From assembly GCF_030053135.1 (NCBI RefSeq), contig NZ_CP125647.1, positions 1 to 64,000 on the forward strand: a DNA stretch of 64,000 nt. Reading direction: 5' to 3'. A program made the translations under genes and the position numbers. Shown here in pieces: positions 9,477-18,367 of this stretch (positions are counted from its first letter, which is position 1; the number at the start of each line of letters is the position of its first letter). Under the pieces are notes generated by a model. It had not been told where the DNA came from, searched no databases, and worked only from the letters and a program-made list of their open reading frames with translations. The stretch is from Rhizobium sp. BT04 (GTDB taxonomy: Bacteria; Pseudomonadota; Alphaproteobacteria; Rhizobiales; Rhizobiaceae).

Positions 9477-9489
9477 ATATTGTCAATAT
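9477..9489. promoter_or_regulatory. Candidate ParD operator
   Basis: 13-bp perfect dyad ATATTG-N-CAATAT, overlapping a TTGACA-like -35 element read leftward toward the antitoxin gene. Confidence 0.45.
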
Positions 9490-9508
9490 TCATCACGCCT
9501 TCGCTCAC

Positions 9509-9844
9509 CCGGTTTCAGAACCGGTCGGGACGCAAGGGCTTGAGATCGATGGGAGGACGCCGTCGCGGGCCCTCCGTCTGCGATCAGACGATCAACGTAC
9601 TAGCGCGGATCACAACGCTTCTGGAAGGCGTGGGCAGCAATCCGACACGGATCCTCAGCCGCAACCATCTGGCTTGCTGACTGTCCGAGTTCTGCCTTCG
9701 GGCCATGCGCCGGCTCACCGGGCCAGAATTCGCCGTGAAGATCGGCATTATCGCAGCGCTCGGGAACTGACGGTCCGTGCCTCCGTCATCTCGCTGTGAG
9801 GAATCGGAATTCGGAAAACTCAAGCTCTAAGCTGCGGCAACGCA
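9509..9844. other. Stretch without a recognisable gene
   Basis: Short open frames exist on both strands but none shows a family motif, good ribosome binding site or conserved start. It lies between the toxin-antitoxin pair and a truncated binding-protein gene, so decayed coding DNA is the most likely content. Confidence 0.5.
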
Positions 9845-10102
9845 TCACCGGCGAGCGATCGGCGTCGCCACCAACCGAACCCTGCCACGCAGGCTCTTGG
9901 CAAAGGGATAGCCGCATGCCTGCGACAAAAGAAGATCCGGCCTCAGCCAGGCTTCGTCGTAGGGAACCGTCCGATCGAGCCTTTCGGGCAGATCTTGGAC
10001 GCCGGCTTGCGAGAGATAATGCCGGAGGAACGCCCATAGCTCAGACGTCGCATCCGCGAGCGGCTCCGATGTGACATACATGGCGATGCTGACGAGCGGC
10101 AT
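9845..10102 (-). pseudogene. PhnD-like phosphate/phosphonate-type periplasmic binding protein, N-terminal fragment
   Basis: Encodes the start of a PhnD-like binding domain: SIAMYVTSEPLADATSELWAF, a helix, then WLRPDLLLSQACGYPF and LVATPIARR followed by a stop at about 85 residues. Family members run on for 250 or more residues after the VATP block, so the gene is cut. ATG 10102 begins the conserved part. It sits 41 bases downstream of the aldehyde dehydrogenase stop and may once have ended that operon. Confidence 0.6.
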
Positions 10103-10142
10103 TCTGGTCTTTCTTTGCGGCAAAGCGCAAGCATCGACCAGA

Positions 10143-11597
10143 TCAGGCAATGCCGCCCAGGCATACATATTTAAGCTCGGTATATTCGTCCAACCCGTGT
10201 CTGGACCCTTCGCGACCGAGACCCGACATCTTCACGCCGCCGAACGGAGCTTCGGCCGTCGAGACGAGCCCGGTATTGACGCCGACCATGCCATATTCCA
10301 GCGCTTCGGCGACGCGAAACACCCGCGACAGGTCGCGCGCGTAAAAATACGAAGCCAGCCCGAACTCGGTATCGTTAGCCTGTTCGATGACGTCCTCTTC
10401 GTCGCGGAAGCGAAACAGCGGGGCAAGCGGCCCGAAGGTTTCCTCGCGCGCGACCTGCATGCCGGCATCGACGTCGCGCAGGATCGTCGGTTCGAAGAAA
10501 TGGCCGCCAAGCGCGTGGCGCTTGCCGCCTGAAACGATCCCGGCACCCTTTGCGACGGCGTCCTGAATATGACTTTCGACCTTGGCGACGGCGTTGTCGT
10601 CGATCAGCGGGCCGAGCACGACGTCGCGCTCCAGACCGTTGCCGACCTTCAATGCCGAAACGGCGTTGGCGAGCTTGGCGGCAAAGGCCTCGTAGACGCC
10701 GTCCTGGACATACAGGCGATTGGCGCAGACGCAGGTCTGGCCGTTGTTGCGGAACTTGGCGATGAGCGCGCCTTCGACCGCAGCGTCGAGATCGGCGTCG
10801 TCGAAGACGATGAAAGGGGCGTTGCCGCCAAGCTCGAGGCCGAGCTTTTTGATCGTCGGCGCGCATTGCCGGTAAAGCAGCTCGCCGGTCCGGGTGGAGC
10901 CGGTGAATGTTAGCACCCTGATGTCGCGGCTCGCGGTCAGCGTCCCGCCAATAGCGGCTGCGTCACCGGTAACGATGTTGAGCAATCCCGGCGGCAGGCC
11001 GGCACGCTCCGCAAGAACGGCGATTGCGATTGCGGAGAATGGCGTCTGCAGCGCCGGCTTGAGGACGACGGCGCAGCCGGCGGCAAGTGCGGGGCCGATC
11101 TTGCGGGTGATCATCGCGTTCGGAAAGTTCCAGGGCGTGATCGCCGCCACCACGCCTGCAGGCTGGCGCAGGACGAGAATCCGCTTGTCCGGTTGGTGCC
11201 CCGGTATGGTTTCGCCGTTGATGCGTCTTGCCTCTTCGGCGAACCATTCGATGAAGCTCGCACCATAGGTGATTTCGCCCCTGGCTTCGGCGAGCGGCTT
11301 TCCCTGCTCCAGCGTCAGGATCATCGCCAGATCGTCGCGGTTTTCGATCATCAGGCGATGCCATGCCTTCAAAACGGCGGCGCGCTCACCGGCGGTCTTC
11401 TTCGCCCAAAGCTTCTGGGCGATGACCGCCGCCCGGATGGCATCTTCCGTTTCCGCCGCACCGAGGTCAGGGACCCCCCCCAGCACCTCACCTGTCGCCG
11501 GATTGCGGACCATGGCCGCCTTGCGGCCTTCCGCTTCGATCCAGCGATCGGCGATCGGGCATGCCTGACGGAACAGCGAGGGATCATTGAGCTTCAT
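10143..11597 (-). CDS. NAD(P)-dependent aldehyde dehydrogenase, succinate-semialdehyde dehydrogenase type
   Basis: 484-aa aldehyde dehydrogenase. Catalytic Cys289 lies in NNGQTCVCANRLYV and the general base Glu in KLGLELGGNAPF, about 34 residues before it. The blocks VAAITPWNFPNAMITRK and FGGVKMSGLGREGS are typical of succinate- or glutarate-semialdehyde dehydrogenases (GabD type). It follows the ABC ATPase gene by 10 bases and closes the large leftward operon, so the imported compound probably yields a semialdehyde or dicarboxylate as last step. Confidence 0.88.
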   Translation of the reverse strand: MKLNDPSLFRQACPIADRWIEAEGRKAAMVRNPATGEVLGGVPDLGAAETEDAIRAAVIAQKLWAKKTAGERAAVLKAWHRLMIENRDDLAMILTLEQGKPLAEARGEITYGASFIEWFAEEARRINGETIPGHQPDKRILVLRQPAGVVAAITPWNFPNAMITRKIGPALAAGCAVVLKPALQTPFSAIAIAVLAERAGLPPGLLNIVTGDAAAIGGTLTASRDIRVLTFTGSTRTGELLYRQCAPTIKKLGLELGGNAPFIVFDDADLDAAVEGALIAKFRNNGQTCVCANRLYVQDGVYEAFAAKLANAVSALKVGNGLERDVVLGPLIDDNAVAKVESHIQDAVAKGAGIVSGGKRHALGGHFFEPTILRDVDAGMQVAREETFGPLAPLFRFRDEEDVIEQANDTEFGLASYFYARDLSRVFRVAEALEYGMVGVNTGLVSTAEAPFGGVKMSGLGREGSRHGLDEYTELKYVCLGGIA

Positions 11598-11607
11598 AGG
11601 ACAACTT

Positions 11608-12687
11608 TCAGCAGAATACGTGAGCGGCGCCGGGATCGAAATCCAGATGGACTATATCTCCACGATTGAGCCCGGCAATAGCTTCATGACCGAATGGCAA
11701 GCGGACCGAAAGCGCCTCGCCGGCCGCCGTCTCCGTCGAGACGTGGATATTGTTGCCGAGAAAGGTAATGTCGCTGACCGTTGCGGCAAGACCCGCGCCG
11801 GCCGCCCGGGCGCGCGACAGGCGAATGCGCTCCGGCCTCAGCATCAGAGCTGCCCTTGCACCGGAGGTCCCTTTTCCATGCACCGGGATTTGATTGAAGA
11901 TGGTCCCGCCTCCGAGCGCAATGGTGGCTTGTCCGTCGGAGGATGACACCAGGTCGCACGAAATAAAGTCGCTGTCGCCGATGAATTCGGCAACGAAGCG
12001 GGTCTTGGGATTGGCATAGAGTTCGGGGCCTGTTCCGATCTGGTCGATGACACCCTTCGAAAAGACGGCGATGCGGTCGGAGAGCCGCAGCGCCTCCTCC
12101 TGGTCGTGCGTGACATAGAGGATCGTCACTTCGGTCTGCTGGTGGATGCGGCGGATCTCATGCTGGATTTCCTCGCGCAGCTTCTTGTCGAGCGCCGACA
12201 GCGGTTCGTCCATCAAAAGCACCGGCGGATCATAGGCAAGGGCTCTGGCAAGGGCGACGCGCTGCTGCTGGCCGCCGGACATTTGCGCCGGCTTGCGATC
12301 CTCGAAGCCTTCGAGCCGGACGAGGCGCAGCATCTCCTTGACCTTGCTGTCGATCTCGGCCTTCGACTTGCGCCTGACCTTCAGCGGAAAGGCGATGTTT
12401 TCGCCCACCGTCAGATGCGGAAACAGGGTATAGCGCTGGAACACCATGCCGATGTTGCGCTTGTGCGACGGCGTGGCGAGCAGGGTCTTGCCCTCCAGCC
12501 TAATGTCGCCCTTCGTCGGATTGTCAAATCCAGCCAGGATGTAGAGCGTCGTGCTCTTGCCGGATCCCGACGGCCCCAGAAAGGTGAGGAACTCCCCGCG
12601 CCTGACGTCGAGGGTGACATCATGGACGGCGACAACTGGGCCGTATTCCTTGCGTATGCCGCGGATCTGAAGGAATGGTTCGTTCAT
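11608..12687 (-). CDS. ABC transporter ATPase, spermidine/putrescine (PotA) type
   Basis: 359 aa: ATPase domain with Walker [10 protein letters not shown], signature [15 protein letters not shown], Walker B VLLMDEP and switch His in YVTHDQEEAL, then a C-terminal TOBE-like regulatory domain (from about residue 235). Acts at the cytoplasmic face with the two permeases encoded just upstream; its ATG overlaps the end of the permease gene by 4 bases. Substrate class (polyamine-like or other small cation or acid) inferred from family. Confidence 0.93.
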   Translation of the reverse strand: MNEPFLQIRGIRKEYGPVVAVHDVTLDVRRGEFLTFLGPSGSGKSTTLYILAGFDNPTKGDIRLEGKTLLATPSHKRNIGMVFQRYTLFPHLTVGENIAFPLKVRRKSKAEIDSKVKEMLRLVRLEGFEDRKPAQMSGGQQQRVALARALAYDPPVLLMDEPLSALDKKLREEIQHEIRRIHQQTEVTILYVTHDQEEALRLSDRIAVFSKGVIDQIGTGPELYANPKTRFVAEFIGDSDFISCDLVSSSDGQATIALGGGTIFNQIPVHGKGTSGARAALMLRPERIRLSRARAAGAGLAATVSDITFLGNNIHVSTETAAGEALSVRLPFGHEAIAGLNRGDIVHLDFDPGAAHVFC

Positions 12688-13484
12688 TGTTTCAGTACCT
12701 TACGCACGACGGCAACCAGGGCCATCAAGATGATCGTCAAAAGGATGAGAAGGGTCGACGCGGCTGCGACAACAGGCGTCAGATCTTGCCGCAACGTCGC
12801 CCATACTTTCACGGGCAGCGTCTGCAGGGTCGGGCTGGACATGAAGATCGCCACCACCACCTCGTCCCAGGATGTCAGGAACGAGAAGACGGCTGCCGAA
12901 AACAGCCCATGGCCGATCGCAGGCAGGGTGACCCTGATCTTTGCTTCCAGGGGCGAGGCGCCGCAGAGCACCGCCGCATCCTCGATCGATTTGTCGAAGC
13001 CCTCCAGCGCACTCGATATCGACAGGATCGAGAAGGGCAGCGCCAGCACGAGGTGCGAAATGACAAAGCCCGTCAAGGTGCCGCCAAGGCCGATCCTGAG
13101 AAAGAAGGCGTAGAGGGCAACCGCGAGAACCACGACCGGAAGGATCATCGGCGTCAGGAACAGCGCTTTCAGCGCATCGCAGAACAGGAACGAACCACGC
13201 ACCAGCCCGAAGGAGGTCACAAGCCCGAGCAGCACCGACAGGATGGTCACGATGACCGCGATCTTGAAGCTCGTCAAAGCCGATTCCAGCCAGCGTGGGT
13301 CGGCAAAGAGCTCGCCGTACCACTGAAACGTCCAGCCCGGCGGCGGAAAGATCAGCCACTGCGAGGAGCCGAAGGACAGCGCCGCAATGAAGACGATCGG
13401 CAGCAGCAGGAAGGCTGCGGTCAGAAGCGTAATGCCGACAAGGACATATTTCCACCAGCCGAGACGGTCGAAATTGAGCAACAT
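12684..13484 (-). CDS. ABC transporter permease, PotC type
   Basis: Inner-membrane permease of about 266 aa with six predicted helices and the EAA coupling loop (EDAAVLCGASPLEAKIRVTLP). ATG 13484 is chosen because AGGAGGG lies 8 nt upstream and it directly follows the TGA of the partner permease. Second of the two permeases of the importer. Confidence 0.92.
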   Translation of the reverse strand: MLLNFDRLGWWKYVLVGITLLTAAFLLLPIVFIAALSFGSSQWLIFPPPGWTFQWYGELFADPRWLESALTSFKIAVIVTILSVLLGLVTSFGLVRGSFLFCDALKALFLTPMILPVVVLAVALYAFFLRIGLGGTLTGFVISHLVLALPFSILSISSALEGFDKSIEDAAVLCGASPLEAKIRVTLPAIGHGLFSAAVFSFLTSWDEVVVAIFMSSPTLQTLPVKVWATLRQDLTPVVAAASTLLILLTIILMALVAVVRKVLKQ

Positions 13485-13485
13485 A

Positions 13486-14358
13486 TCAACGCCCTCCTGG
13501 GTTCTGGTTGCCGAAGAAGCGCAGCTGCACGGCATAGAGCGACAGGGTCACCACGAGGAGAACCAGCGCCGCCGCACCTCCCATTCCCCAGTTGACCAGC
13601 GACTGCACGAACTGGGCGATCAGCTCTGCGAGCATCATGTTGGCGGTGCCGCCGAGAAGCGAGGGCGTGACGAAATAACCGAGCGACATGACGAAGACCA
13701 TCAGGGCGCCGGCCGCCATGCCAGGCATCGCTAAGGGCAGGAGAACACGCGTCAGGCACTGCCAGCGGTTGGCGCCGCAAAGGGCAGCCGCCTGCAGGGT
13801 CGACGGGTCGATCTTCTTGATCACGCCATAGAGCGGCAGAATGATGAAGGGCAGCATGATATAGGTCATGCCGATCGTCACACCTGTAAGATTGTTGACG
13901 AGCGCCAGCGGCTGGTCGATCAGACCCATTCCGATCAGCATCTTGTTGATGAGCCCGGTCCGCTGCAGGAGCACCATCCAGGCATAGGTGCGGGCCAGCA
14001 GATTGGTCCACATCGACAGGAGCAGGATCGCAAAAATCACCGAAGTCAGCCGTCCGGGCATGATCGCCAGCGCCCAGGCCACGGGGAAACCGATCAGCAG
14101 CGAAATCACCGTAACGAGACCCGAGACGATGAACGTATTGGCGAAAATCTTGAGATAGGTCGCGGAGCCGATCAGCTGCGCATAATTTTCGAGCCCGGGC
14201 ACGGGTTCCAGCACGCTTCGCAGCAGCAGTATCGCCACCGGCACGACGAAGAAGATGCCGACAAAGGCAAAAGCCGGAACGACCCCGCTGAAACCTGTTG
14301 GCCTGCGTACCTTTGGTAAGGGCGTAATTACGCCGGAGGCATCGCTAAACGTCGACAT
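13486..14358 (-). CDS. ABC transporter permease, PotB type
   Basis: About 290-aa permease with six predicted membrane helices and the EAA loop (LQAAALCGANRWQCLTRVLLP). ATG 14358 is preserved by AAGGA 5 nt upstream; a GTG at 14373 is possible. First permease of the operon, followed without gap by the PotC-type gene. Confidence 0.92.
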   Translation of the reverse strand: MSTFSDASGVITPLPKVRRPTGFSGVVPAFAFVGIFFVVPVAILLLRSVLEPVPGLENYAQLIGSATYLKIFANTFIVSGLVTVISLLIGFPVAWALAIMPGRLTSVIFAILLLSMWTNLLARTYAWMVLLQRTGLINKMLIGMGLIDQPLALVNNLTGVTIGMTYIMLPFIILPLYGVIKKIDPSTLQAAALCGANRWQCLTRVLLPLAMPGMAAGALMVFVMSLGYFVTPSLLGGTANMMLAELIAQFVQSLVNWGMGGAAALVLLVVTLSLYAVQLRFFGNQNPGGR

Positions 14359-14426
14359 GACAGTCCTTCCCACCCGTCAATTTCCGTGGGCGCCGAGGTG
14401 CAACCGATTTCGCACTGGCGCTGCGG

Positions 14427-14451
14427 GGGCACGGCGACCTTCGCCGTGCCC
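14427..14451. repeat. Stem-loop between binding-protein gene and permease genes
   Basis: Perfect 11-bp stem with 3-nt loop (arm GGGCACGGCGA) just after the binding-protein stop (14471, leftward). No T-run. Such hairpins often protect the binding-protein mRNA and lower expression of the following permease genes. Confidence 0.6.
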
Positions 14452-14470
14452 GTTGATCTCAAGCTTCAGC

Positions 14471-15481
14471 CTATTTCGCCTGCCAAGCGTACCACTTCTC
14501 GCCGATGGCATCGCGATTTTCAGCCCAGTAGCTCATATCGGCGTTGACCTGGCTTGCCGTCTGCTGGTCCGGCAGGGTCTTGGCGGTCTGCGGGTCCATC
14601 AGCTTGGCCGAGTCAACATTGATCGGCGCATAGCCGGTGGCTTTTGCCAGGGCGGCCTGCGGTTCGGCCGAGGTCGCCAGTGCAATGAACTTCATCGCAG
14701 CTTCGACATTCGGCGAGCCCTTCGGCACGACCAGCGCATCGGCAGCGGTGATGTTCTGTTCCCAAGAGGTTTCAACCTTGATGCCGGTCGCAGCAAGCGC
14801 CGTCATGCGGCCGTTCCAGACGCTGCCGAAGGGGGCTTCGGCGGATGCCAGGAGCTGCTGCGACTGGGCGCCGCCAGACCACCAGATGATATCCGATTTG
14901 ATCGTATCGAGCTTCTTGAAGGCGCGGTCGAGGTCAAGCGGATAAAGCTTGTCGGCAGCCACACCGTCGGCAAGCAGCGCCGCTTCGATCACGCCGGGAG
15001 CCGACCACTTGTAGAAAGTGCGCTTGCCGGGAAACTTCGCCGTGTCGAACAGGTCGGCCCATGTCTTCGGGCAGGCTTTGACGGCATCGGCATTGCAGCC
15101 GATGACAAAGGAATAATAGAAGCTGCCGACCGAATAGTCGGTGACGAAGCGCGGATCGAGCTTGGATTTGTCGATGACCGAGAAATCGAGCTTCTCGAGC
15201 TGGCCGGCCTTGCCGGCCTGGGCGGCATAATCGCCTTCGACGTCGACGACGTCCCAGGTGACTTCACCGGCCTCGACCATGGCCTTGAGCTTGCCATAGT
15301 CGGTCGGGCCGTCCTGCACGACGGTGATGCCGGTCTTTTCAGTGAACGGGCTCGCCCATGCCGCCTTCTGCGCGTCCTGGGTCGTTCCGCCCCAGCTGGA
15401 AAAGACCATGTTATCGGCGTGTGCCGGTGCGGATACCGCGACGAAGGCGGCAACCGCCGCGAAAGCAAATGTTATTTTCAT
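14471..15481 (-). CDS. ABC transporter periplasmic substrate-binding protein, PotD/PotF-like
   Basis: 336 aa with a clear Sec signal peptide (MKITFAFAAVAAFVAVSAPAHA, cleaved after about residue 22). The mature part starts DNMVFSSWGGTTQDAQKAAW, the usual start of extracellular solute-binding family 1 proteins of the spermidine/putrescine group, and contains WDVVDVEGDY and IIWWSGGAQ. Binds the substrate in the periplasm and delivers it to the two permeases. The aromatic and acidic residues expected for polyamines are only partly conserved, so the ligand is open. Confidence 0.9.
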   Translation of the reverse strand: MKITFAFAAVAAFVAVSAPAHADNMVFSSWGGTTQDAQKAAWASPFTEKTGITVVQDGPTDYGKLKAMVEAGEVTWDVVDVEGDYAAQAGKAGQLEKLDFSVIDKSKLDPRFVTDYSVGSFYYSFVIGCNADAVKACPKTWADLFDTAKFPGKRTFYKWSAPGVIEAALLADGVAADKLYPLDLDRAFKKLDTIKSDIIWWSGGAQSQQLLASAEAPFGSVWNGRMTALAATGIKVETSWEQNITAADALVVPKGSPNVEAAMKFIALATSAEPQAALAKATGYAPINVDSAKLMDPQTAKTLPDQQTASQVNADMSYWAENRDAIGEKWYAWQAK

Positions 15482-15529
15482 GTTCCCTTATCCCTGTTCT
15501 GGTTTGTCCTACGGGTATGCCTTATGCCG

Positions 15530-15853
15530 TCAGTGCGCCTCGCTCCTGGGAGAAAAGTTAGCTGGCTTCATAATCTTGTTTTCCGCCACCTCGATCAGAT
15601 CGCGGATCTTGGGCAGGAAGGCCTGCCATCGGGGATCGGCCAGAAGCCGCTGGCGCCTTGCCTCCCGGTCGTCGAGGCTTGTGAAGGCCCAGATGTGGAC
15701 GATCTCGTTGATGGTGCCGATCTCCGAAAAGAAGTAGCCGACCAGCGTGCCGAGATGGCTCTTCTGGATCTCGATCCCCTCTTCCTCGACCACTTTGAGA
15801 TATTGCGGGATCGTGCCGTTCTTCAGCCGATAGGTGCGGATTTCGTAAAACAT
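15530..15853 (-). CDS. NIPSNAP-family protein
   Basis: 107 aa with the family start MFYEIRTYRLKNGTIPQYLKV and HIWAFTSLDDREARRQRLL. A ferredoxin-like dimeric alpha-beta barrel of unknown chemistry, often encoded beside monooxygenase and dehydrogenase genes. Lies 5 bases after the aldehyde dehydrogenase gene, so it is part of the operon. A role as an auxiliary enzyme or product-binding protein is inference. Confidence 0.85.
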   Translation of the reverse strand: MFYEIRTYRLKNGTIPQYLKVVEEEGIEIQKSHLGTLVGYFFSEIGTINEIVHIWAFTSLDDREARRQRLLADPRWQAFLPKIRDLIEVAENKIMKPANFSPRSEAH

Positions 15854-15858
15854 CGGCG

Positions 15859-17322
15859 CTACCTCATCACGAAGGGATCGGGGATCGGATCGTCGGATGT
15901 CCTCAGCCAGATCGTCTTGGTGCGGGTATAATCGAGCGCCGCGGCCATGCCGCCTTCCCTGCCGTGGCCCGACAGGCCGAAGCCGCCGAAGGGTGCGATC
16001 GGCGATACGGCGCGGTAGGTGTTGACCCAGACGATGCCGGCGCGGATGCCCTTCATCAGCCGGTGCGCCCGGGTGAGGTTCTGGGTGAAGACGCCGGAGG
16101 CCAGGCCATAGCGGGTGTCGTTGGCAAGCCTCAGCGCCTCAGCCTCGGTCTCGAAGGACACGACGGAGAGCACCGGCCCGAAAAACTCCTCGATCAGCGA
16201 GGGCGAAGCGACATCGTCGCAATCGAGAATCGTTGGCGGGAAGTAAAAGCCTTCGCCGTCGATCTTGCGCCCGCCGGTGACGAGACGGGCGCCGCTTTCA
16301 ACCGACCTTATGACGAGGGCGCCGATATTGTCCTGCTGGCGCTTGGTAGCAAGCGGGCCGACTTCGGTCGCCATGTCGAGCGGCGCGCCGATCCGGATCG
16401 CCTCCGCCTTCTCCCGCAGCAGCGCGACGAATTTGTCCTTGACGCTGCGTTCGACGATCAGGCGCGATCCGGCAACGCAGCTCTGCCCCGTCGCGGCAAA
16501 AATGCCCGCGACCTGGGCGTTGGCAGCACTTTCGAGGTCGGCATCGGCAAAGACGACGAAGGGCGACTTGCCGCCCAGTTCAAGCGAGGTGGAAGCGAGG
16601 TTTTCGGCCGAGTTGCGAACGACGTGTCGGGCTGTTTCAGGACCGCCGGTGAAGGCGACATGCGCGACCTTCGGGTGCCGCCCGAGCGCGGCGCCGCAAG
16701 AGGCGCCGAAACCGGTGATGATGTTGACGACGCCGGCGGGAAAACCTGCCTCGTGCACCAGACGCGCAAATTCGAGAAGCGGCGCCGGCCCGTCTTCCGA
16801 GGCCTTGACCACCATCGTGCAGCCAGCCGCAAGCGCCGGGCCGATCTTGACCGCCGACAGGAAGAGCTGGCTGTTCCACGGCACGACCATGGCAACGACG
16901 CCGATCGGCTCGCGACGGAGCCAGACATCCATGTCAGGCTTGTCGATCGGCAGGTAGGCGCCTTCGATCTTGTCGGCGATGCCGGCATAATAACGATAAT
17001 ATTCGGCGACATAGGCGACCTGCGCCGATGTTTCGCGGATGATCTTGCCGGTGTCGCGTGTCTCCAGTTCGGCGAGGAGCTGCGCATTGGCGGCAACGAG
17101 GTCAGCCAGCTTATAGAGCAGCTTGCCGCGTTGCGTGGCCGTCATTTTCGGCCAGGCGCCTTCGTAAAGTGCCTTGTCGGCAGCGTTGACAGCCCGATCG
17201 ACATCGCCTTCGCGCGCTTCGGGCATTTCAGCCCAGACCGCGCCGGAGGCTGGATCGATGCTCGGATAGGAAGCCTCGCCATCTGAGAATTCGCCGTCGA
17301 TGTAATGCTGGAAACGCCGCAT
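15859..17322 (-). CDS. Aldehyde dehydrogenase family protein
   Basis: 487 aa, all catalytic blocks present: VVPWNSQLFLSAVKIGPALAAG, Glu in SLELGGKSPF, nucleophile Cys282 in GQSCVAGSRL, and the C-terminal GGFGLSGHGREGG. Oxidises an aldehyde made by the pathway to the acid with NAD(P). Lies 4 bases after the luciferase-like monooxygenase gene, suggesting that the monooxygenase product is or becomes an aldehyde. Confidence 0.92.
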   Translation of the reverse strand: MRRFQHYIDGEFSDGEASYPSIDPASGAVWAEMPEAREGDVDRAVNAADKALYEGAWPKMTATQRGKLLYKLADLVAANAQLLAELETRDTGKIIRETSAQVAYVAEYYRYYAGIADKIEGAYLPIDKPDMDVWLRREPIGVVAMVVPWNSQLFLSAVKIGPALAAGCTMVVKASEDGPAPLLEFARLVHEAGFPAGVVNIITGFGASCGAALGRHPKVAHVAFTGGPETARHVVRNSAENLASTSLELGGKSPFVVFADADLESAANAQVAGIFAATGQSCVAGSRLIVERSVKDKFVALLREKAEAIRIGAPLDMATEVGPLATKRQQDNIGALVIRSVESGARLVTGGRKIDGEGFYFPPTILDCDDVASPSLIEEFFGPVLSVVSFETEAEALRLANDTRYGLASGVFTQNLTRAHRLMKGIRAGIVWVNTYRAVSPIAPFGGFGLSGHGREGGMAAALDYTRTKTIWLRTSDDPIPDPFVMR

Positions 17323-17326
17323 GGTC

Positions 17327-18367
17327 CTACTCCTGAAATGCCGGCATGACCTCGGTGATGAAGCGCTCGAGCGACGCCTTCTTGCGCTCGAAACTCATGC
17401 CGGTGTCGATCCAGAAGGAATATTCGTCGTAGCCGAGGGCTTCATAGGCCTTGAGCCGGGCGATTACGGTCTCGGCATCGCCAACGACATTGTTGGTGCG
17501 CATGACCTGATCCGACAGCATGGCGTTCGCTCTGATCTGCTCGTCCGGAATCCGTTCGATCAGACCCTGGGTAACCGGCTTCTCATTCTTGAACCAGGCG
17601 AAGAAATAATTGTAGTAGACGCTGAGCTCATGAGCGGCCTGGGCGACGTCTTCTTCCGATGAGCCGACATAGGTGTGGCGCAGCAGCATGATCTTCGGCC
17701 GCTCGATATCAGGGTTCTTGGCGCAGGCATCGTTGAAGCGGTCCATCAGCGACTGGACTTCGTCATCGCCCTGCCAGAGCGGCGTGACCTGGACGTTGCA
17801 GCCGTTGGCGACGGCAAATTCGTGCGAGTTCGGGTCGCGCGCGGCGACCCAGATCGGCGGGTTCGGCTGCTGCAGCGGCTTCGGCGCCGAGGTGGTCGCG
17901 GGAAACTTGAAGAATTCCCCGTCATGGGCGTAGTCGCCCTTCCATACGCCCTTCACCGCGGGAATGAGCTCGCGCATGCGCTGACCGGCGCCCCAGGCAT
18001 CGAGACCGGGCAGTAGACGTTCGTATTCGAAGGAATAGGCGCCGCGCGCAATGCCGATATCGAGCCTGCCGTCGCAGATGATGTCGGTCATAGCCGCCTC
18101 GCCGGCAAGCTTGATCGGATGCCAGAAGGGGGCGATCACCGTTCCCGTGCCGAGCCTGGCCCGCGACGTGCGGCGCGCCAGATCGGCAATGGTGACGAAG
18201 GGGTTGGGTGCGATGGTGAAATCCATGCCATGGTGCTCGCCCGTCCAGATTGCGTGCATGCCGCCCTTGTCGGCGATCTCGCAGAGCGCGACGAATTCCT
18301 CATAGAGGCTCTTATGGCTCTGGTTGGCGTCGAGCCGTTCCATATGGACGAAGAGGGAGAACTTCAT
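17327..18367 (-). CDS. Luciferase-like (LLM class) flavin-dependent monooxygenase
   Basis: 346-aa TIM-barrel protein. MKFSLFVHMERLD opens the barrel, AIWTGEHHGMDF carries the Glu-His-His block of alkanal monooxygenase-like enzymes, and RLDIGIARG is the family phosphate-binding region. Uses reduced FMN and oxygen; the reductase is encoded directly upstream with a 4-base overlap. Together with hydrolase and aldehyde dehydrogenase genes it resembles, in logic, oxidative ring or C-N bond cleavage pathways such as Rut, but this is not RutA itself. Confidence 0.92.
   Translation of the reverse strand: MKFSLFVHMERLDANQSHKSLYEEFVALCEIADKGGMHAIWTGEHHGMDFTIAPNPFVTIADLARRTSRARLGTGTVIAPFWHPIKLAGEAAMTDIICDGRLDIGIARGAYSFEYERLLPGLDAWGAGQRMRELIPAVKGVWKGDYAHDGEFFKFPATTSAPKPLQQPNPPIWVAARDPNSHEFAVANGCNVQVTPLWQGDDEVQSLMDRFNDACAKNPDIERPKIMLLRHTYVGSSEEDVAQAAHELSVYYNYFFAWFKNEKPVTQGLIERIPDEQIRANAMLSDQVMRTNNVVGDAETVIARLKAYEALGYDEYSFWIDTGMSFERKKASLERFITEVMPAFQE

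Noticed and set aside
9509..9844. Possible tRNA-derived attachment site near the toxin-antitoxin genes
   Set aside because: No cloverleaf could be folded by eye, and no tRNA was seen anywhere in the window.
12106..13113. 335-codon plus-strand open frame opposite the ABC genes
   Set aside because: Shadow of two overlapping ABC genes that have all their motifs.
14255..17286. Two long plus-strand open frames (558 and 440 codons) opposite the binding-protein and aldehyde dehydrogenase genes
   Set aside because: Cover several genes on the other strand, lack starts with binding sites and show no known motif.
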